Positions 18,621 through 30,887 of a stretch of DNA of 64,000 bases are shown one piece after another (within the stretch, counting starts at the first letter, position 1; each line of letters opens with the position of its first letter). The stretch comes from Acidobacteriaceae bacterium (GTDB lineage: Bacteria > Acidobacteriota > Terriglobia > Terriglobales > Acidobacteriaceae), in assembly GCA_028283655.1 (NCBI GenBank), contig JAPWKE010000003.1:186001-250000 (forward strand). The letters run 5' to 3'. The position numbers and the translations under genes are program-made. The notes beneath the pieces are model-generated. The model made no database searches. It was not told the origin of the DNA and saw nothing but the letters and a program-made list of their open reading frames with translations.

Positions 18621-19892
18621 TTACGCGCTGAAGGTCTTTGCGGGAAGAGCTTCGTTCACGAACATATTGGCAGAGTGGACGCGGTTGCGGCCTGCAGCCT
18701 TCGCAGCATAGAGCGCCGTATCGGCAGCGTGGAGAAGATCTCTCGGCGTATCGAGATGGGGGCCGGGAGTGGTTGCGACGCCGCCACTCACGGTTGTGAA
18801 GAGAGTGAGAGCAATGTTGGAGTCGCTGGCTGCGGGAGCGCCGGCGAGTTCGATCATGCGGCGAATGCGCTGGGCGACTCGAATGGCAAGAGCATGTGCG
18901 GTGTCGGGCAAAAGGATGACAAACTCTTCGCCACCGTAACGTGCGGCGTAATCGTCTTTGCCGCGAAGCGATTGCAGGATGAGTTGCGAGACACGACGGA
19001 TGACCTCGTCTCCGTACAGATGCCCCTGCGTGTCGTTGACGCGTTTGAAGTTGTCGATGTCGAAGAGGATGACGGAGAGCGGTTTTGCTGTGGCGTGAGA
19101 CTGCTTCCATAGCTCGACATAGCGGCGCTCGAAGGCGGCCCGATTGCCGAGGCCTGAGAGGGCATCGTGTGCAGAGAGCCGGGCGAGTTCGCTGTTGAGC
19201 GCGATGAGTTGCCGATGCTGGAGGTCTGTGCGAATGCCGAGCAGGAAGGTGAGGCGGGACTCGCGTTCCAGGCTGTAACCGGCTATGAGGATGAAGAGTT
19301 CGCCCCAGAGGATAGGGGTTGCTGTGTAGATACGCGAGTGCGTGTTGAGTGTCGGGTCATGAGCAAGCGCGATGACTTGAATAAGGATGAAGATTGCGGT
19401 GAGGATGCTGGCGTATTTGAAGCGCAAACGCACGACAACGATGGCGAGCAGTTGCGTCGTGAGTACGCTGACCTGAGCGGCAGAGCTAAGCGAACGTGTG
19501 AGGCCGCTGTAAAGCGCAATGTTCGAGAGCGCTACCAGGGTTGCGGCAACCACAATGTTGCTTTCGCGCACGGTGTGGCTCTCGTTGGTGTTCAGCGTAT
19601 TGGCAAAGATGAGCAGTGGAAGAACGAGCAGCAGGCGAATGCCGAGTGCGAGTGCCAGGCGTTCCGGGATGAACGCGGCGTCGCCGACCAGAAGGAGCGC
19701 ATAGACAGCAATGCACATCCATCCGAGCTGAGCTCGGCGGAGGGCGCGTTTCGGTGCGCCGGAGTTGAGGAACTGCGCTTCCAGCGCTGACGAAAAGCTG
19801 AAACGTGTGAAAGGGTGCTTTTGCAGTCGGCGGATCGCGAGCTCAACGTGTTCGATCGTGTAGGCAGCCGGGTTGGACACTTCGTTACTCAT
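18621..19892 (-). CDS. Membrane-anchored diguanylate cyclase (GGDEF)
   Basis: It is expected to make cyclic di-GMP from two GTP at the inner membrane. The protein has 423 residues. The N-terminal half carries about six hydrophobic helices (about residues 35-215), with no recognised ligand-binding domain. The C-terminal GGDEF domain has FDIDNFKRVNDTQGHLYGDEV and an intact RYGGEEF active site, so it should be active. ATG 19892 was chosen; a TTG two codons earlier is possible. A 9-bp perfect hairpin (19908-19916 with 19928-19936) lies just upstream of the start. The gene is convergent with the second xer gene. Confidence 0.9.
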   Translation of the reverse strand: MSNEVSNPAAYTIEHVELAIRRLQKHPFTRFSFSSALEAQFLNSGAPKRALRRAQLGWMCIAVYALLLVGDAAFIPERLALALGIRLLLVLPLLIFANTLNTNESHTVRESNIVVAATLVALSNIALYSGLTRSLSSAAQVSVLTTQLLAIVVVRLRFKYASILTAIFILIQVIALAHDPTLNTHSRIYTATPILWGELFILIAGYSLERESRLTFLLGIRTDLQHRQLIALNSELARLSAHDALSGLGNRAAFERRYVELWKQSHATAKPLSVILFDIDNFKRVNDTQGHLYGDEVIRRVSQLILQSLRGKDDYAARYGGEEFVILLPDTAHALAIRVAQRIRRMIELAGAPAASDSNIALTLFTTVSGGVATTPGPHLDTPRDLLHAADTALYAAKAAGRNRVHSANMFVNEALPAKTFSA

Positions 19893-19907
19893 CTTCAACG
19901 GTAGAAG

Positions 19908-19936
19908 CTTGGTGCCCTGGGCTCCATGGCACCAAG
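19908..19936. other. Hairpin between rhodanese and GGDEF genes
   Basis: A perfect 9-bp stem with an 11-base loop lies in the leader of the diguanylate cyclase gene and after the rhodanese gene. There is no T-run. I see no match to the conserved core of c-di-GMP riboswitches. Confidence 0.45.
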
Positions 19937-19991
19937 GGGGGAGCGACGACTACTTGTGTGTCATCCTTTGCACTATTGGGTGGATGGAAGC

Positions 19992-20327
19992 TCAGTAACG
20001 CGGAACGGAGGGATCGATGACGCTGGACCATAGATCGATGCCGCCGGAAACCGATTGCGCGCGCGAAAATCCCTGCTGCTGCAGCCAGTTTGCGACGGAG
20101 AGCGAACGGGCACCGTGATGACAAAGCACTGCAATGGCCTGGTCTTCGTCGAGTTCGCTGAAGGCGCGTGACGGAACTTCACCCATCGGCATCAGCTTGG
20201 AGCCCGGGATGCTGGCGGTGTCGTACTCCCACTGTTCCCGTACGTCGAGCAAGAGGGGAGGCGTAGTGCTGGAGAGCTGTGCTTTGAGCTGGTCAACCGT
20301 AATTTCTAGATTCATAAGTGGAAGCAT
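19992..20327 (-). CDS. Rhodanese-like domain protein
   Basis: A single-domain rhodanese of 111 residues without a signal peptide, so probably cytosolic. The family moves sulfane sulfur via a catalytic cysteine, here in the active loop LCHHGARS. LLLDVREQWEYDTASIPGS at the N-terminal side and the C-terminal GGIDLWS are family motifs. ATG 20315 (giving MNLEITV) is an equally good start; neither has a clear Shine-Dalgarno sequence. The neighbours (GGDEF and metallo-beta-lactamase genes) give no clue to its sulfur acceptor. Confidence 0.88.
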   Translation of the reverse strand: MLPLMNLEITVDQLKAQLSSTTPPLLLDVREQWEYDTASIPGSKLMPMGEVPSRAFSELDEDQAIAVLCHHGARSLSVANWLQQQGFSRAQSVSGGIDLWSSVIDPSVPRY

Positions 20328-20517
20328 AGATCGTTACTTACAGTAAAAGGTTTTGCGTGAACGGGATTTTTCCCGTACGGCTGCATCTCTATGAGAAATA
20401 AGGACACCCGGATGCTCTGAATGTTGTGTCCCAGAGTGAAATAATCTGCACGCGAACGGTTCATCGCTGGTGAAGAGCAATTATCTCGTGTCTCAGTAAG
20501 TTAGACGGCAACTGTAG

Positions 20518-21536
20518 CTATTTGAGTTTTCCCGGGATCGCGTTTGTCTCTTGGAAGGTTGCGGCTTCTTCTCCATCCAGCGGAGCTATGGGTGCCGGGA
20601 TGTGACTGATTTTTAGACGACGATCGAGGATGATCTGCGTGCTGTCGCGGCCGACGAGCAGTGGGCCGAGGTATCCGGCTTTGCGTGTGCGGCTGCGTAG
20701 AGTCGCGTCCGGCACGTTGCCCTTGGTGACGATATGGGAGTAGACCGCGAGTCTTGGATGCGCGGCGCGGAAGAGCTCGGAGGTCTGCGTGATGGCGAGT
20801 AGTTTGGCGAAGACGGGTCTCCACTTCGGCAGGCTCTCCTGCTCGGGAGTTCCAGCGGCTACGTTCGCGATCAGGATGTCTGCGTTGGCTGCTGCTGCGG
20901 TGAGCGCGGGCGTGAGCGTGCAGTCGCCGGTGAGGAAGACACTGTGCTCTGCGTTAGCGATGCGGTAGGCGAAGGCCGGGGCTCCGTCGGCGTGGCTGAC
21001 GGTGGTGGGGGTGATGGTCAACGAGCCGAGGTGGATGGGTTGCTGGTCGGCTACTTCGATGACGTGGACATCGAGGTTGCGCGCGAGGGCTGTGGGGTTG
21101 GCGCGGGCGGAGAGGTCATGCGCGTACATGGCACGCATGCCGTCGATCATGGACTGCGTGCCGCGCGGGCCGTAGACGGTGAGCGGCGTGGTGCGATGCA
21201 GCAGGAACCAGGGGGTGATCCAGAGGTCCGGGAGGCCGCTGATGTGGTCGCTGTGCAGGTGCGTGAGGAAGACCGTGGTGACTGTGGCCGGATTGATGCG
21301 CGCGCGGTAGAGGTTGGCGAGCGTGTTGCGGCCTGCGTCGACGAGGATGGCTTGATGGTCGCTCTGGATGAGCGTGGCGATGCCGCTGCGGCTGGGCGTG
21401 AGCTCCGGGCCGCCCGTGCCGACGAGAGTGACGGTGATCTGTTGGGCGTGAGCGGAGATAGCCAGGAAGAAGAGCAAAGAGAACAGCCGCAGGACTTGAG
21501 TCCGTGCGGCTGTTGCTTGCTTGCGTTGGAAACGCA

Positions 21537-21537
<1 letters not shown>
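20518..21537 (-). CDS. Secreted MBL-fold metallohydrolase
   Basis: A 339-residue exported metallo-beta-lactamase-fold enzyme. After a signal segment (LRLFSLLFFLAISAHAQ) come the fold's start ITVTLVGTGGPELTPSRSG, the metal motif HLHSDH, a further histidine in VSHADG and the aspartate in LTGDCT. The layout is like the RNase Z/arylsulfatase branch, but a secreted member is unlikely to process tRNA. ATG 21537 shares its A with the secA stop (TAATG), so translation is coupled to SecA; a GTG 21 bases further upstream inside secA is less likely. The coupling to secA is unusual. Confidence 0.85.
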
Positions 21538-24566
<3,029 letters not shown>

Positions 24567-24658
24567 AGTAGGTCCTTGATTTTCGGTGGGCGCAGAAGTA
24601 TGCGCGAGAGTGCTGCTGAGGCCTGCCTGAGGCGAGGGCCGAAAGGGGAGCGACGAGG

Positions 24659-24985
24659 CTAGAGCCGAGTCGCGGGTGTTGCGGTGCGTGCGTGGATGCT
24701 GGCCGTTTGCGCTACAGGTGCGGGCGGAGCCCAAACAAGGGTGCGCTGTGCCTGAGCTTCAGCAGAGAGCTGAAGTGGCTGTGTGGCTTCCGGACGTGCA
24801 GGCTCGGGGTGCTCGTTTGCGTTGGCCCTGGCGGCCGCACGGGCGGCCTCGGCTGCGTGGCGCAGCAGGAGCACGTCGATGTAGCGGCCGGTAAAAATGT
24901 TCTCGCGCGCAGGCTGGGCGCTGGCAGAAGCCAGCGAGGACAGCAGCAGCAAAAGGCAGGCGAGATGGCGTGGACGCAAAGACAC
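24659..24985 (-). CDS. Small secreted hypothetical protein upstream of secA
   Basis: A 108-residue protein with a convincing signal peptide ([23 protein letters not shown]) starting at GTG 24985 with aggaag 6 bases upstream. The mature part ([38 protein letters not shown]...) is alanine- and proline-rich and belongs to no family I know. It lies 92 bases upstream of secA on the same strand. SecM, the secretion monitor upstream of E. coli secA, has a comparable place and size, but I see no evident SecM-type arrest motif. It could still be a sensor. Confidence 0.6.
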   Translation of the reverse strand: MSLRPRHLACLLLLLSSLASASAQPARENIFTGRYIDVLLLRHAAEAARAAARANANEHPEPARPEATQPLQLSAEAQAQRTLVWAPPAPVAQTASIHARTATPATRL

Positions 24986-25055
24986 GTTACTTCCTAGTTT
25001 AGACGCACGCGAGCAGGATATAGGATGGGCGTGAATTCTGGAGGAACGGAAACTA

Positions 25056-26453
25056 ATGGTTTGGATAGCACGGGCGGCGGTCGCAGCGGTATTGGCAGGG
25101 GCTTCGGTGGGCGTTTTGGCGCAGCAACCGGCCCCGTGGACGGTGAAACCGGAGTGGGTGAAGGCCCATGAGGAGTTTCTCGCCAGTGATGTGCTGGCGG
25201 GGCGCGGATCGGCCACTCGCGATGAGGAAATTGCCGCAACTTACGTTGCCAGCGAGTTTGAGGGCTATGGTCTGAAGACGGCGCCGGGGATGAGCAGCTA
25301 TATCCAGAGCGCGGAGTTGCAGGGGCCGATGCTGAACGGGCACGCCCAGTTGGTGGCGGGCGACCAGACGTTTGTAGAAGGCAAGGACTTTGATCTGCTG
25401 ATGGTCGGCGGCGGAGCGACGAGCGGACGCGTGCTGAAGGTTCCTGCGAGTGATGCGGGTTCGAAGAGTGATCTGCAGCAGAACGCGGTGTTGCTGACGG
25501 ACGTTGCCACGAACCGGGCGCTGGGTTCGGCGCGCGAGTTGTCGGGAGCGCAGGCGGCGATGATTCTGCTGCCTGAGGATGCGTCGACGGACAGGATGCT
25601 GACGATGTTTGGCGGAAAGCCGCGAGTTCCTGCGGCACTGAAGGAAGGGCAGTTGAAGCCGGGACGGGGAACAGTGCTGGCGCTGTATCCGGAGGCGTAC
25701 AAGAAGCTGCTTGCGGTGAAGCAAAGTTCGCCGATATCCCTGAAGCTATTCGGCACAAACCAGACGGAGCGCAAGACGTACAACGCGATCGGCTATCTGA
25801 AAGGCACGGACCCGAACGCGGGGACGATTCTGCTGACGGCGCACCTCGATCACCTGGGCACGGGCAAGCCGGTGAACGGCGACGGCATCTGGAACGGGGC
25901 GAACGACGATGCTGCCGGAACGACGGCTGTACTGGAGATGGCGCACGCGCTGGCGGCTGGGCCGAAGCTTCGTCGCAGCGTGCTGTTTGTCTGCTATGGA
26001 TCGGAGGAGATGGGAGAGTTTGGCTCGCTGTACTTCGGCGCGCACTCGCCGGTGCCGCTGAAGGAGTTGATCGCGAACCTCGAGTTCGAGATGATCGGCA
26101 ACCAGGATCCGAAGATGCCGAAGGGCGTGCTGTTGCTGACCGGCTATGACCGCTCGAACCTGGGGCCGACGCTGAAGGAGCATGGTGCGCTGGTGGGGCC
26201 TGATCCTTATCCGGAAGAGCACTTCTTTGAGCGTTCGGACAACTATCAGCTTGCTCTGAAGGGGGTCGTGGCGCACACGGCGGCGGGATGGGGAACGGTG
26301 CCGACGTATCACCAGCCGGACGACGATCTGGCGCATCTCGACCTGCCGTTCATGACGACGGCGATCCAGTCGCTGATCGAACCGATTCGGTGGCTGGCTT
26401 CGAGCGACTTCGTGCCGAAGTGGAATCACGGCGGCCAGCCGAAGGGTGATTAG
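25056..26453 (+). CDS. M28 family zinc aminopeptidase
   Basis: A 465-residue exported peptidase, expected to release N-terminal residues from peptides with two zinc ions. It has a signal peptide (MVWIARAAVAAVLAGASVGVLAQ) and a PA-like insert domain (about 90-230). The M28 core has ligands in AHLDHLG, NGANDDAAGT, the catalytic EE of YGSEEMGEFGS, a later aspartate region and the final histidine in PTYHQPDDD. ATG 25056 has ggagg at the right distance. It is divergent from the small secreted protein and secA. A hairpin terminator follows. Confidence 0.93.
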   Translation: MVWIARAAVAAVLAGASVGVLAQQPAPWTVKPEWVKAHEEFLASDVLAGRGSATRDEEIAATYVASEFEGYGLKTAPGMSSYIQSAELQGPMLNGHAQLVAGDQTFVEGKDFDLLMVGGGATSGRVLKVPASDAGSKSDLQQNAVLLTDVATNRALGSARELSGAQAAMILLPEDASTDRMLTMFGGKPRVPAALKEGQLKPGRGTVLALYPEAYKKLLAVKQSSPISLKLFGTNQTERKTYNAIGYLKGTDPNAGTILLTAHLDHLGTGKPVNGDGIWNGANDDAAGTTAVLEMAHALAAGPKLRRSVLFVCYGSEEMGEFGSLYFGAHSPVPLKELIANLEFEMIGNQDPKMPKGVLLLTGYDRSNLGPTLKEHGALVGPDPYPEEHFFERSDNYQLALKGVVAHTAAGWGTVPTYHQPDDDLAHLDLPFMTTAIQSLIEPIRWLASSDFVPKWNHGGQPKGD

Positions 26454-26491
26454 AGCGGTGCTTAGCGCGTAGGGGATAGAGAGTAAAGCGT

Positions 26492-26545
26492 AGAGGGCTT
26501 CTGCGGCGGGCGATTTGCTGGCTGCGGAAGCCCTCTTTGTTTGTG
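26492..26545. terminator. Bidirectional terminator between convergent genes
   Basis: A 10-bp perfect stem (26492-26501 with 26527-26536) with a 25-base loop containing partial pairing and a T-rich tail lies between the M28 peptidase gene and the thioredoxin-like gene on the opposite strand. Confidence 0.75.
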
Positions 26546-26561
26546 ACTTAGCGTTTGTGAC

Positions 26562-27128
26562 TTAGCGGAGGCGCTTGGCCATGGCTTCGAGGTAGGTGCG
26601 GGTGTCGGTGAGGTCCTGTGCGGAGAGTGTGGGGGCCGTCTGCTTGAGCATCGCTATGTACCAGTCGATCTCGGAGGGGAGGACGGGATAGCCGATGTTG
26701 CTCTTCTTATCGCCGTTCAGATAAGAGTTCGTGATTGGCTTGCCGTTAGGGCTGGTGACGATGAGGAAGGGGAAGCCTGGTTCGGTGGCCGCTCCCAGGG
26801 CGGAGCGGAGTTTTTCGCCACCGGGAGTGTCGCTGTGTTTGGAGTCGCCGGGGCGCTCGCCGACGTCGATGCGTTCGACGACGAAGGCCTTTTCGGTGAT
26901 GGCCTTCATCTTCGGGTCTTCGAGGAAGCGCTCGTAGAGTTTGCAGGGACCACACCAGGAGGCGGAGAAGACGAGCAGCACGTTCTTGTGCTCGGTGGTG
27001 GCTTCGGTGCGAGCGTGGGCGAAGATGGCTTCGGCGGTTTCCGGCCCGGCTGCTTTTGCGGGGTGTGCCGCTGAGATCGTAAGGACTAGGACGGCTGCTG
27101 CGGCTAGTTTGCGGAACGGGTTCGGCAT
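26562..27128 (-). CDS. Thioredoxin-like exported protein
   Basis: A 188-residue periplasmic or secreted thioredoxin-fold protein. After a signal peptide (MPNPFRKLAAAAVLVLTISAAHPAKA) it has VLLVFSASWCGPCKLYERFL with the redox motif WCGPC, and GFPFLIVTSPNG with the conserved cis-proline. It resembles the thioredoxin_7/DUF255-type reductases that act on exported thiols, though the partner is unknown. A 14-base direct repeat (tttgtgacttagcg, twice at about 26538-26567) spans its 3' end. Confidence 0.85.
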   Translation of the reverse strand: MPNPFRKLAAAAVLVLTISAAHPAKAAGPETAEAIFAHARTEATTEHKNVLLVFSASWCGPCKLYERFLEDPKMKAITEKAFVVERIDVGERPGDSKHSDTPGGEKLRSALGAATEPGFPFLIVTSPNGKPITNSYLNGDKKSNIGYPVLPSEIDWYIAMLKQTAPTLSAQDLTDTRTYLEAMAKRLR

Positions 27129-27217
27129 GGGACTCGACTCCTGAAGGATGAGGTGGCGTCAGGATACATTGCGACGGCTTTGCGCTAGGATGGGCGTCAA
27201 ACGCAGCTGTTCATTGC

Positions 27218-27346
27218 AGGAAACCGCTGGCAGAGTTGGGCGCGACCGTGCATGTGGATAATCTGGTAGTGGATGGCGAAGGCACGGTGACGGTCTTCCG
27301 CGACCCGATGGGCGCGACGATGGCGATCTTTCAGCAGAAGCAGTAA
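27218..27346 (+). pseudogene. VOC (glyoxalase-fold) gene remnant
   Basis: The frame ending in TAA at 27344-27346 translates to KPLAELGATVHVDNLVVDGEGTV... and ...FRDPMGATMAIFQQKQ in order. This is the end of a vicinal-oxygen-chelate protein, in which a D-P-x-G-A-x-x-x-x-F/I-F segment closes the second beta-alpha-beta module. Only about 42 residues remain, with no start and no N-terminal module upstream. It lies 20 bases before the sulfatase gene and looks like the 3' stump of a deleted gene. Confidence 0.7.
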
Positions 27347-27366
27347 CCAGCGAAAGAGGTTCGGTT

Positions 27367-28899
27367 TTGGCAACGATCACACGACGTTCGATGATGGCGA
27401 AGATGGCAGCGGTTGCGGCGACACTGGCGGTGAAGAGTCCGCTGGAAGCACAGGTGGCAAAGGCTCGGCCGAACATTCTGTATGCGTTGGCCGATGACTG
27501 GGGCTGGCCTCATGCGTCGATCGCCCATGATGCGGTGGTGAAGACGCCAACGTTCGATCGTGTGTGTCATGAAGGGGTGATGTTCACGAATGCGTTCGTG
27601 GCCGCGCCTTCGTGTACGCCTTCGCGGGCTGCGATGTTGACCGGGCAGTGGCCGTGGCGGTTAGGAGAAGGTACGAACCTTTCGAGCACGCTGCCGGTGA
27701 AGTATCCGGTGTATCCAGATCTGCTGGAAGCGGCTGGGTACTTCGTGGGGTATGTGGGGAAGGGGTGGGACCCGGGTGTGGTGGAGGCCGGTGGCCGCAA
27801 GAGGAATCCGGCGGGCGACAAGTACGAGAGCATCGAGGCGTTCTTCGCGGCGAGGCCGGAGGGCAAGCCGTTCTGCCTGTGGTTTGGCAGTCATGATCCG
27901 CATCGCCCGTACAAGGATGAGCAGTACAAGGGAGTGATTGATCCGGCGAAGGTGGTGGTGCCTCCGTATCTTCCTGATTCGCCCGAAGTACGGCAGGACA
28001 TTGCGGATTACTACTTTGCGGTGGAGCGCTATGACCGCGATACGGGGGCAATTCTGGCACGGCTGGAGAAGAGCGGTGAGCTTGACCAGACGATGGTGGT
28101 CATGGCGGGCGATAACGGCTGGCCGTTTGCGCGCGCGAAGGCCGGAATCTATGACGTGGGGACGCATGTTCCGCTGGCCGTGCGCTGGAAGGGGCATACC
28201 CGTGTAGGCGCGGTGGAGGAGCAGTTTGTGAGCCTGGAGGACATTGCTCCGACGTTCCTCGAAGCTGCTTCGGTGAAGATCCCGGCGGAGATGACAGGCC
28301 GGCCGTGGCAGCCGCTGCTTCGGTCGGGAGCAAAGCAGCCGGGACGCGATAGCGTGCTCACGGGCATGGAGCGCCACATGGGCGCGCGCGGCCGGGTGAA
28401 TCCGGCAGGGTATCCGATGCGTGCGCTGCGCACGAAGGAGTGGCTGTACATCCGCAACTTCAAGCCGGAACGTTATCCGGCGGGCGACCCGGCGTGCAGG
28501 CCGGTGACGCATGAGCAGTTGAAGACGTCTACGTATTCGGGCTATGCCGATATCGATGCGGGGCTGAGCAAGGCGTACCTTGTGGAGCATAAGGATGAGG
28601 TGCCGGTTGAACCGAAGTTCGAACTGGCGACGGGACGGCGTCCTGCGCAGGAGCTTTATTACATGCCGGAGGATCCTTACCAGCTGAAGAATTTGGCCGG
28701 TGAGGCGAAGTACCAGGCGAAGCTGAAGCAGATGGATGCGGAGTTGATGCGGCAGTTGCGGCTGACGGATGATCCTCGATTGAGGGGCGTAGAGTTGGAT
28801 CGTCAGCCGTTGCGTCATACGGGAAATTTTGAGGCCGAGCGGGTGAAGGCGTTTGAAGACTGCCCGGCTGATCCGATGGTGGCACCGGAACGAAAGTAG
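27367..28899 (+). CDS. Type I sulfatase
   Basis: A 510-residue exported arylsulfatase-like hydrolase of sulfate esters. The signature CTPSR starts at Cys83, the residue converted to formylglycine, followed by AAMLTGQWPWRLGEG. RPNILYALADDWGW near the N-terminus gives the first calcium-ligand aspartates, and MAGDNGWPFARAK holds the later Asp-Asn ligands. The N-terminus (TITRRSMMAKMAAVAATLAV) looks like a Tat-type signal. The start is TTG 27367 with aaagagg 8 bases upstream. The M20 peptidase gene follows after 13 bases. Substrate unknown; no sulfatase-maturase gene is in the window. Confidence 0.9.
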   Translation: MATITRRSMMAKMAAVAATLAVKSPLEAQVAKARPNILYALADDWGWPHASIAHDAVVKTPTFDRVCHEGVMFTNAFVAAPSCTPSRAAMLTGQWPWRLGEGTNLSSTLPVKYPVYPDLLEAAGYFVGYVGKGWDPGVVEAGGRKRNPAGDKYESIEAFFAARPEGKPFCLWFGSHDPHRPYKDEQYKGVIDPAKVVVPPYLPDSPEVRQDIADYYFAVERYDRDTGAILARLEKSGELDQTMVVMAGDNGWPFARAKAGIYDVGTHVPLAVRWKGHTRVGAVEEQFVSLEDIAPTFLEAASVKIPAEMTGRPWQPLLRSGAKQPGRDSVLTGMERHMGARGRVNPAGYPMRALRTKEWLYIRNFKPERYPAGDPACRPVTHEQLKTSTYSGYADIDAGLSKAYLVEHKDEVPVEPKFELATGRRPAQELYYMPEDPYQLKNLAGEAKYQAKLKQMDAELMRQLRLTDDPRLRGVELDRQPLRHTGNFEAERVKAFEDCPADPMVAPERK

Positions 28900-28912
28900 G
28901 AGCGAAGCAACG

Positions 28913-30295
28913 ATGGGCAATGCAGCGAAGTTTGCGCAGGAACATGGCGCGCGGTTTGTAGATGAGTTGAAGGATTTGTTGCGGATTCCGTCCGTGTCGA
29001 CGGCGCCGGAGCATGTAGACGATGTTCGCAAGGCCGCACAGTTTGTGGCCGATCATCTGAAGGCTGCAGGGCTGGAGAATGTTCGGCTGATTGAGACCTC
29101 GACGGCTGAACGTAAGGGGCATCCGCTGGTTTATGCGGATTGGCTCCATGTGCCGGGCAAGCCGACGGTGCTTTGCTACGGGCACTATGATGTTCAACCC
29201 GCGGAGCCGTTGGAGGAGTGGAAGTCGCCGCCGTTTGAGCCGACCGAGCGTGATGGCAACATCTATGCGCGTGGTGCGGTGGACGACAAGGGCCAGCTCT
29301 GGATGCATGTGAAGGCGCTGGAGTCGTTGCTGAAGGCGGATGGCACGCTGCCCGTGAACATCAAGGTCATCATCGAGGGTGAGGAAGAGGTTGGCGGCGA
29401 AGGCATTGCGGCGTTTGTGCGCGAGCACGGCGATGTGCTGAAGGCCGATGCCGCGCTGGTGAGCGATACCGAGATGTTTGCGCCGGAGTTGCCGACGCTG
29501 TGCGTTGGGTTGCGCGGCATGATTTACACCGAGCTTGAGGTTCGAGGAGCAGCGACGGACCTGCACTCAGGCATGTACGGCGGTGCGGCCCCGAATCCGT
29601 TCGTCGCGCTGGCGCAGATGATTGCTCTGATGAAACGCGCGGACGGCCACATTGCGATCCCGGGTTTCTATGACAACGTGGAAGCACCGACGAAGGCTGA
29701 GCTGGAGGCATGGCGCTCGCTGCCGTTCGATGAAGAGCACTATCGCAAGACTGAGGTGGGCTCGCCTGCGCTGACGGGTGAGGAAGCGTTCAGCGTGCTC
29801 GAGCGTACATGGTCGCGCCCGACGATGGACGTTCATGGAATGCCTGGCGGCTTTATCGGCGCAGGGGCGAAGACGGTGATTCCGGCCAAGGCTGTGGCGA
29901 AGATCAGCTTCCGCCTGGTGCCGGGGATGAAACCTGCCGAGACGTTTGCGAAGTACAAGAAGTTTGTCGAAGAGAACACGCCGAAGGGCGTAGTCGCTGA
30001 GGCGCGGATGATTCACTCGGGCGAGCCGATTGTGGTGTCCACCGATAACGATTACATCGGCGCTGCGGCTGAGGCGATGCACGAGGTCTGGGGCAAGGAC
30101 ACGGTATATGTGCGTGGCGGCGGTTCGATTCCGATCGTAGGCGACTTCGTGCGCGAGCTTGGCATCCCGACGGTGATGATGGGGTTTGGTCTGCCGGATG
30201 ACAATCTTCATGCACCGAACGAGAAGTTCCACTTGCCGAACTTCCATCGCGGCATCGCCTCGATCATTCGCTTCTTTGAGCTGGTAGGGAAGTAG
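28913..30295 (+). CDS. M20 family dipeptidase
   Basis: A 460-residue cytosolic zinc peptidase of the M20 dipeptidase type. Zinc ligands and catalytic residues appear in GHYDVQPAE, the GAVDDKGQ aspartate, the IIEGEEEVGGEG pair of glutamates, and later SDTEM; RGMIYTELEVRGAATDLHSGMYGG is the dimerisation-domain histidine region. The C-terminal PTVMMGFGLPDDNLHAPNE carries the last histidine. ATG 28913 was chosen with taggagcg upstream; the longer open frame overlaps the sulfatase. It is part of the sulfatase/M20/mobA/ABC run. Confidence 0.93.
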   Translation: MGNAAKFAQEHGARFVDELKDLLRIPSVSTAPEHVDDVRKAAQFVADHLKAAGLENVRLIETSTAERKGHPLVYADWLHVPGKPTVLCYGHYDVQPAEPLEEWKSPPFEPTERDGNIYARGAVDDKGQLWMHVKALESLLKADGTLPVNIKVIIEGEEEVGGEGIAAFVREHGDVLKADAALVSDTEMFAPELPTLCVGLRGMIYTELEVRGAATDLHSGMYGGAAPNPFVALAQMIALMKRADGHIAIPGFYDNVEAPTKAELEAWRSLPFDEEHYRKTEVGSPALTGEEAFSVLERTWSRPTMDVHGMPGGFIGAGAKTVIPAKAVAKISFRLVPGMKPAETFAKYKKFVEENTPKGVVAEARMIHSGEPIVVSTDNDYIGAAAEAMHEVWGKDTVYVRGGGSIPIVGDFVRELGIPTVMMGFGLPDDNLHAPNEKFHLPNFHRGIASIIRFFELVGK

Positions 30296-30298
30296 GCG

Positions 30299-30883
30299 AT
30301 GCAGCGTCTGCCGGTGCATGGGTTTGTGCTGGTGGGCGGGCAGAGCTCGCGCATGGGCACGGACAAGGCGCTGCTGCCGTTTCATGGCAGGCCGATGGTG
30401 GAGATCGCTGTCGGAAAGTTGAAGGAAGTGTGTGAGGTCGTTTCGGTTGTGGGCAACCGGGACGACCTCGCAGCGTTTGCCCCGGTGGTGCATGAGGCGC
30501 GTGTGGGCTGCGGCCCTGTGGCAGGGGTTGAGGCGGGGCTTGCCGCCGCAGAGCGTGCGTGGACGATGTTTATTCCCGTGGATGTGCCACTGGTTCCGGC
30601 GAGCGTGCTACACGAGTGGGCGGACGCGGTGCTGGCCCGTGACGAGGTCAGGGTGAGCCATTTGTTTGCCGAGGTAAACCAGCCTGCGTTCTGCATGGTG
30701 CAGCGGAGCTGCGAGGCAGCGGTGCACGCGAGCGTGGAAGCGGGGGAACGGCGGTTGCTGCGGCTGCTGTCGGGGCTGGAAGGTTACTGGCGCTACGATC
30801 TGCCATCACGGGAGGTGGAGCGATGGTTCGCCAACGTTAATACTCCCGAAGAATTGATTGCAGCGGAAGCTGCGTCATACTAG
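30299..30883 (+). CDS. mobA: Molybdenum cofactor guanylyltransferase
   Basis: MobA attaches GMP to molybdopterin to make the guanine dinucleotide cofactor. The 194-residue protein has the N-terminal nucleotide loop [30 protein letters not shown], the [10 protein letters not shown] segment and the metal-site [10 protein letters not shown]. It starts 3 bases after the M20 stop codon and ends 4 bases before the ABC ATPase start, so it is within an operon. No other molybdopterin gene is nearby. A related NTP-transferase function cannot be fully excluded. Confidence 0.85.
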   Translation: MQRLPVHGFVLVGGQSSRMGTDKALLPFHGRPMVEIAVGKLKEVCEVVSVVGNRDDLAAFAPVVHEARVGCGPVAGVEAGLAAAERAWTMFIPVDVPLVPASVLHEWADAVLARDEVRVSHLFAEVNQPAFCMVQRSCEAAVHASVEAGERRLLRLLSGLEGYWRYDLPSREVERWFANVNTPEELIAAEAASY

Positions 30884-30887
30884 GCGT

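Noticed and set aside
19893-19991. Cyclic-di-GMP riboswitch upstream of the GGDEF gene
   Set aside because: A hairpin is present, but the conserved GEMM core sequences are not.
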